A stretch of 9,170 nucleotides of DNA from JAEUKQ01 sp044227605. Lineage in GTDB: Bacteria; Pseudomonadota; Alphaproteobacteria; JAEUKQ01. The notes below the pieces were generated by a model. It had not been told where the DNA came from and made no database searches. It saw only the letters and a program-made list of their open reading frames with translations. The translations under genes and the position numbers were made by a program. The stretch covers positions 1 to 9,170 of the forward strand of contig JBGAWJ010000065.1 of the NCBI GenBank assembly GCA_044227605.1. The letters run 5' to 3'. Numbering within the stretch: the stretch's first letter is position 1; each line of letters begins with the position of its first letter. Positions 7,051-9,170 of the stretch are shown piece after piece.

Positions 7051-9119
7051 CACCGGCTGTTCAAGAATCTTTTCATCTAGCATTTTGGCCGCTTATTCCT
7101 GATTTTTATATATATATCCTTGCGGGATGCTGGCTGGTTTTTCTTGGTTTTGCCTTATACAAACGGCAAAAAGGCGTTTGGTGGCGTGGGTTGGCAGCCT
7201 TATTTTTCTTGCTGGCCTTGGCTAATCCGCAATCTATTGAAGAAAAAAGACTAGCCCAAGCAAGCACGGCCATTGTTTTGGTGGATGATTCCGGCAGTCA
7301 AGGATTGGCAGATCGTGCCATTCAAACAGAACAGGCAATTAAAAGGATTTTAGAGCAAAACCAAGGGTTGATAGAACTGAAAGTGGTTCACCTGCGGGAA
7401 TTGGGAAACCAATATCTTTCCAGCACTTTAATTGGCGGGGCTTTACAGCAAGTATTGCAGGATATATCAGTGTCTAAATTAGCTGGCGTTGTTGTCATCA
7501 GTGATGGCCAGGTTCATGACATCAAAAAATTACAAGAATTAAATTTACCAGTGCCGCTTCATCTGTTATTAAGTGGTAAACCCGGGGAAAAAGACCGGCG
7601 TTTAAAAATTATTGATGCTCCCGCTTTCAGTATTGTAGATCAGCAAGTTACCTTGATTGTTCGGGTAGATGATTTTCCCAGCAACTCACCAGGTCCCCTT
7701 AAACTGCATTTACGCCAAAACAATTTAGCTGCTAATGATATCCTTATCCAAAGCGGTATCGATCAACCAATCACGATCAAAATTGATCAAATTGGCCAGA
7801 ATGTCATCGAATTATCTGTTGACCCGATTGACCAGGAATTAACCACCATTAACAACAAAACTGCGTTAACAATCAACGGTATTCGCGATAGATTAAGAGT
7901 ATTATTAGTGTCGGGCGAACCATATCCCGGAGAACGGGTATGGCGGAATTTATTAAAATCTGACCCGGCAGTGGATTTAATCCATTTCACCATTTTACGT
8001 CCCCCCGAGGTTCAAGATAATACCCCCTCCAACGAATTGTCGCTTATTCCTTTCCCTACCCAGGAATTGTTCGATAAGAGTTTAAAGGATTTTGATCTCA
8101 TTATTTTTGATCGTTATTATCGCCAGGGGTTATTGCCGCGCAGTTATTTTGATAACATCGTGAAATACGTGCAAGAAGGCGGGGCGCTGTTTGAGACATC
8201 GGGGGCTCAATATGCCACGCAAATAGGGTTATCAACCTCGCCGCTTGGTAAAATATTACCAGGGGTACCCACCGGCAAATTGTTTGAAAAAGGGTTCATG
8301 CCAACTATTACAGAACTTGGGCGGCGCCACCCTATTACCGCGAGCCTCGGTGAAACGAATGGACAGAAAACAATTTGGGGCCGTTGGTTCCGGCAAGTGG
8401 AGGTAAATGTCCCTTCCGGCGACGTGTTAATGTCGGGAGAACAAAATAAGCCATTGTTAGTTGTTAGAAGGGTGGGGAAAGGGCGGGTGGCCCAATTAAT
8501 GAGCGACCATATTTGGCTTTGGTCCCGTGGTTTCGAGGGTGGGGGGCCGCAAGCGGAATTATTGCGTCGCCTGGCCCATTGGTTAATGAAAGAACCAGAG
8601 TTAGAGGAAGAATCCCTGACGGGTAAAATTGTGGATGGAAATTTAGAAATTGTCCGGCGTTCCCTAAAAAATAACCCCTTGAACATTGACGTAACGGGGC
8701 CGGATGAAAATAAAACCACTCACCTTATAACTCCTGGCGCTGATGGCAAAGCGTTTCTACGTCTTCCTGCTTCATTACCGGGATTATACCGGATAACCGA
8801 TCAGAAATTTTCTGCATTAGTGGCAAATGGTCTGTCGGAATCACAAGAATTTAGCGATATTATTTCAACACCCCAGTTGTTAAGACCCATCGTTGATCAA
8901 ACTACAGGGGTGATCATCCGTTTAAGTGAATATCCTGATTTTAATTGGCAAATTGTCCAAAAAAATAGGGATAGCGGCGGCAAGAATTGGTTTGGCTTTC
9001 GGGCGCGCGATAATTATCAAGTAGTGGGTGTCGATCAGACGAATATTTTGTCGCCCTATTTATTAATTTTGCTGGGTATTAGTGCAAGCTTCATGGCCTG
9101 GTACCGGGAAGGCAGATAA
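7047..9119 (+). CDS. Large inner-membrane protein with vWA-like and inactive glutamine-amidotransferase-like regions
   Basis: A 690-residue protein, the usual companion downstream of the DUF4159 gene in Alphaproteobacteria as I know the locus. Two membrane spans at about 19-38 and 44-60 are followed by a vWA-like segment with an intact metal motif D80-D-S-G-S84 and VVVISDGQVHD (D153). Residues about 280-510 resemble class I glutamine amidotransferases (LRVLLVSGEPYPGERVWRNL, ILRPPE, FDLIIFDRYYRQG, GKGRVAQLMSDHIWLWSRG). At the nucleophile turn (GGALFETSGAQYA, 378 onward) no cysteine is present, so amidotransferase catalysis is unlikely. RRLAHWLMKEPELEEESL is another family-typical block. A last span at about 667-684 ends in the short tail YREGR. 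The start is fixed by the ATGA overlap with the upstream stop and by TTGGGGGAAAA, a strong ribosome binding site. It resembles BatA/BatB-type proteins in layout; the function is unknown. Confidence 0.88.
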   Translation: MTPAVQESFHLAFWPLIPDFYIYILAGCWLVFLGFALYKRQKGVWWRGLAALFFLLALANPQSIEEKRLAQASTAIVLVDDSGSQGLADRAIQTEQAIKRILEQNQGLIELKVVHLRELGNQYLSSTLIGGALQQVLQDISVSKLAGVVVISDGQVHDIKKLQELNLPVPLHLLLSGKPGEKDRRLKIIDAPAFSIVDQQVTLIVRVDDFPSNSPGPLKLHLRQNNLAANDILIQSGIDQPITIKIDQIGQNVIELSVDPIDQELTTINNKTALTINGIRDRLRVLLVSGEPYPGERVWRNLLKSDPAVDLIHFTILRPPEVQDNTPSNELSLIPFPTQELFDKSLKDFDLIIFDRYYRQGLLPRSYFDNIVKYVQEGGALFETSGAQYATQIGLSTSPLGKILPGVPTGKLFEKGFMPTITELGRRHPITASLGETNGQKTIWGRWFRQVEVNVPSGDVLMSGEQNKPLLVVRRVGKGRVAQLMSDHIWLWSRGFEGGGPQAELLRRLAHWLMKEPELEEESLTGKIVDGNLEIVRRSLKNNPLNIDVTGPDENKTTHLITPGADGKAFLRLPASLPGLYRITDQKFSALVANGLSESQEFSDIISTPQLLRPIVDQTTGVIIRLSEYPDFNWQIVQKNRDSGGKNWFGFRARDNYQVVGVDQTNILSPYLLILLGISASFMAWYREGR

Positions 9120-9123
9120 TCAT

Positions 9124-9151
9124 AAAAAGGCTTGGTAAAACCTGCCTATTT
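9124..9151 (+). terminator. Weak hairpin after the operon, possible terminator
   Basis: AAAAAGGC (9124-9131) pairs with GCCTATTT (9144-9151) at seven of eight positions, and GGT/ACC inside extends the stem around an AAA(A) loop with small bulges. It begins five bases after the last stop codon. The T-run is short (ATTT), so the call is tentative. Bases 9152-9170 contain nothing I can identify. Confidence 0.35.
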
Positions 9152-9170
9152 AATAACCGTGTCATTCAAA

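Noticed and set aside
7760..7798. Repeated GATCAA words
   Set aside because: They encode ordinary residues in the frame of the membrane protein and show no regular spacing.
8207..8719. Minus-strand open frame of 170 codons
   Set aside because: It is antisense to the conserved 690-residue membrane protein. Its translation has low complexity stretches and no family features.

Overview
The window looks like the chromosome of an AT-rich alphaproteobacterium. This is inferred mainly from the right two-thirds, where a MoxR ATPase, a DUF58 protein, a BatA-N/DUF4159 protein and a second large membrane protein stand in the order I associate with Alphaproteobacteria, and the DUF4159 protein resembles members from that class throughout. 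The modest G+C, a toxin-antitoxin pair and an insertion sequence would suit a host-associated or symbiotic lineage (for example Holosporales-like), but the genus cannot be told from these bases.

Left, minus strand (1-1307): a two-gene higBA-type toxin-antitoxin module. The toxin higB (1307-1011) comes first. It is followed 22 bases later by an unusually large antitoxin (988 to beyond base 1) that joins a HigA-type helix-turn-helix domain to an ImmA/IrrE-like zinc metallopeptidase domain with an intact HExxH motif; its end lies outside the window. A well-formed -35/-10 promoter (1359-1331) and a perfect 7-bp-arm palindrome (1367-1383) lie upstream of the toxin.

Middle, plus strand (about 1346-2275): an IS1-family insertion sequence with one intact DDE transposase ORF. 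The right inverted repeat overlaps the transposase stop codon. The left repeat is imperfect and overlaps the -35 box of the divergent higBA promoter. No target duplication is visible. A nested hairpin with a T-rich tail (2291-2340) separates this unit from the next operon.

Right, plus strand (2376-9119): a tightly coupled four-gene operon. Genes 1 and 2 overlap by one base, genes 2 and 3 are five bases apart, and genes 3 and 4 overlap by four bases. The gene set resembles the moxR/bat-type operons of other bacteria: a cytoplasmic AAA+ ATPase, a DUF58 protein with a metal-binding vWA motif, and two inner-membrane proteins that each combine a vWA-like segment with a glutamine-amidotransferase-like segment, one also ending in DUF4159. 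The likely theme is ATP-driven remodelling or metal-dependent assembly of a membrane complex, possibly linked to envelope stress, but the function of the alphaproteobacterial version is not established. A weak hairpin after the last gene may be its terminator.

No gene-free stretch exceeds 300 bases, and I saw no rRNA, tRNA or CRISPR array.
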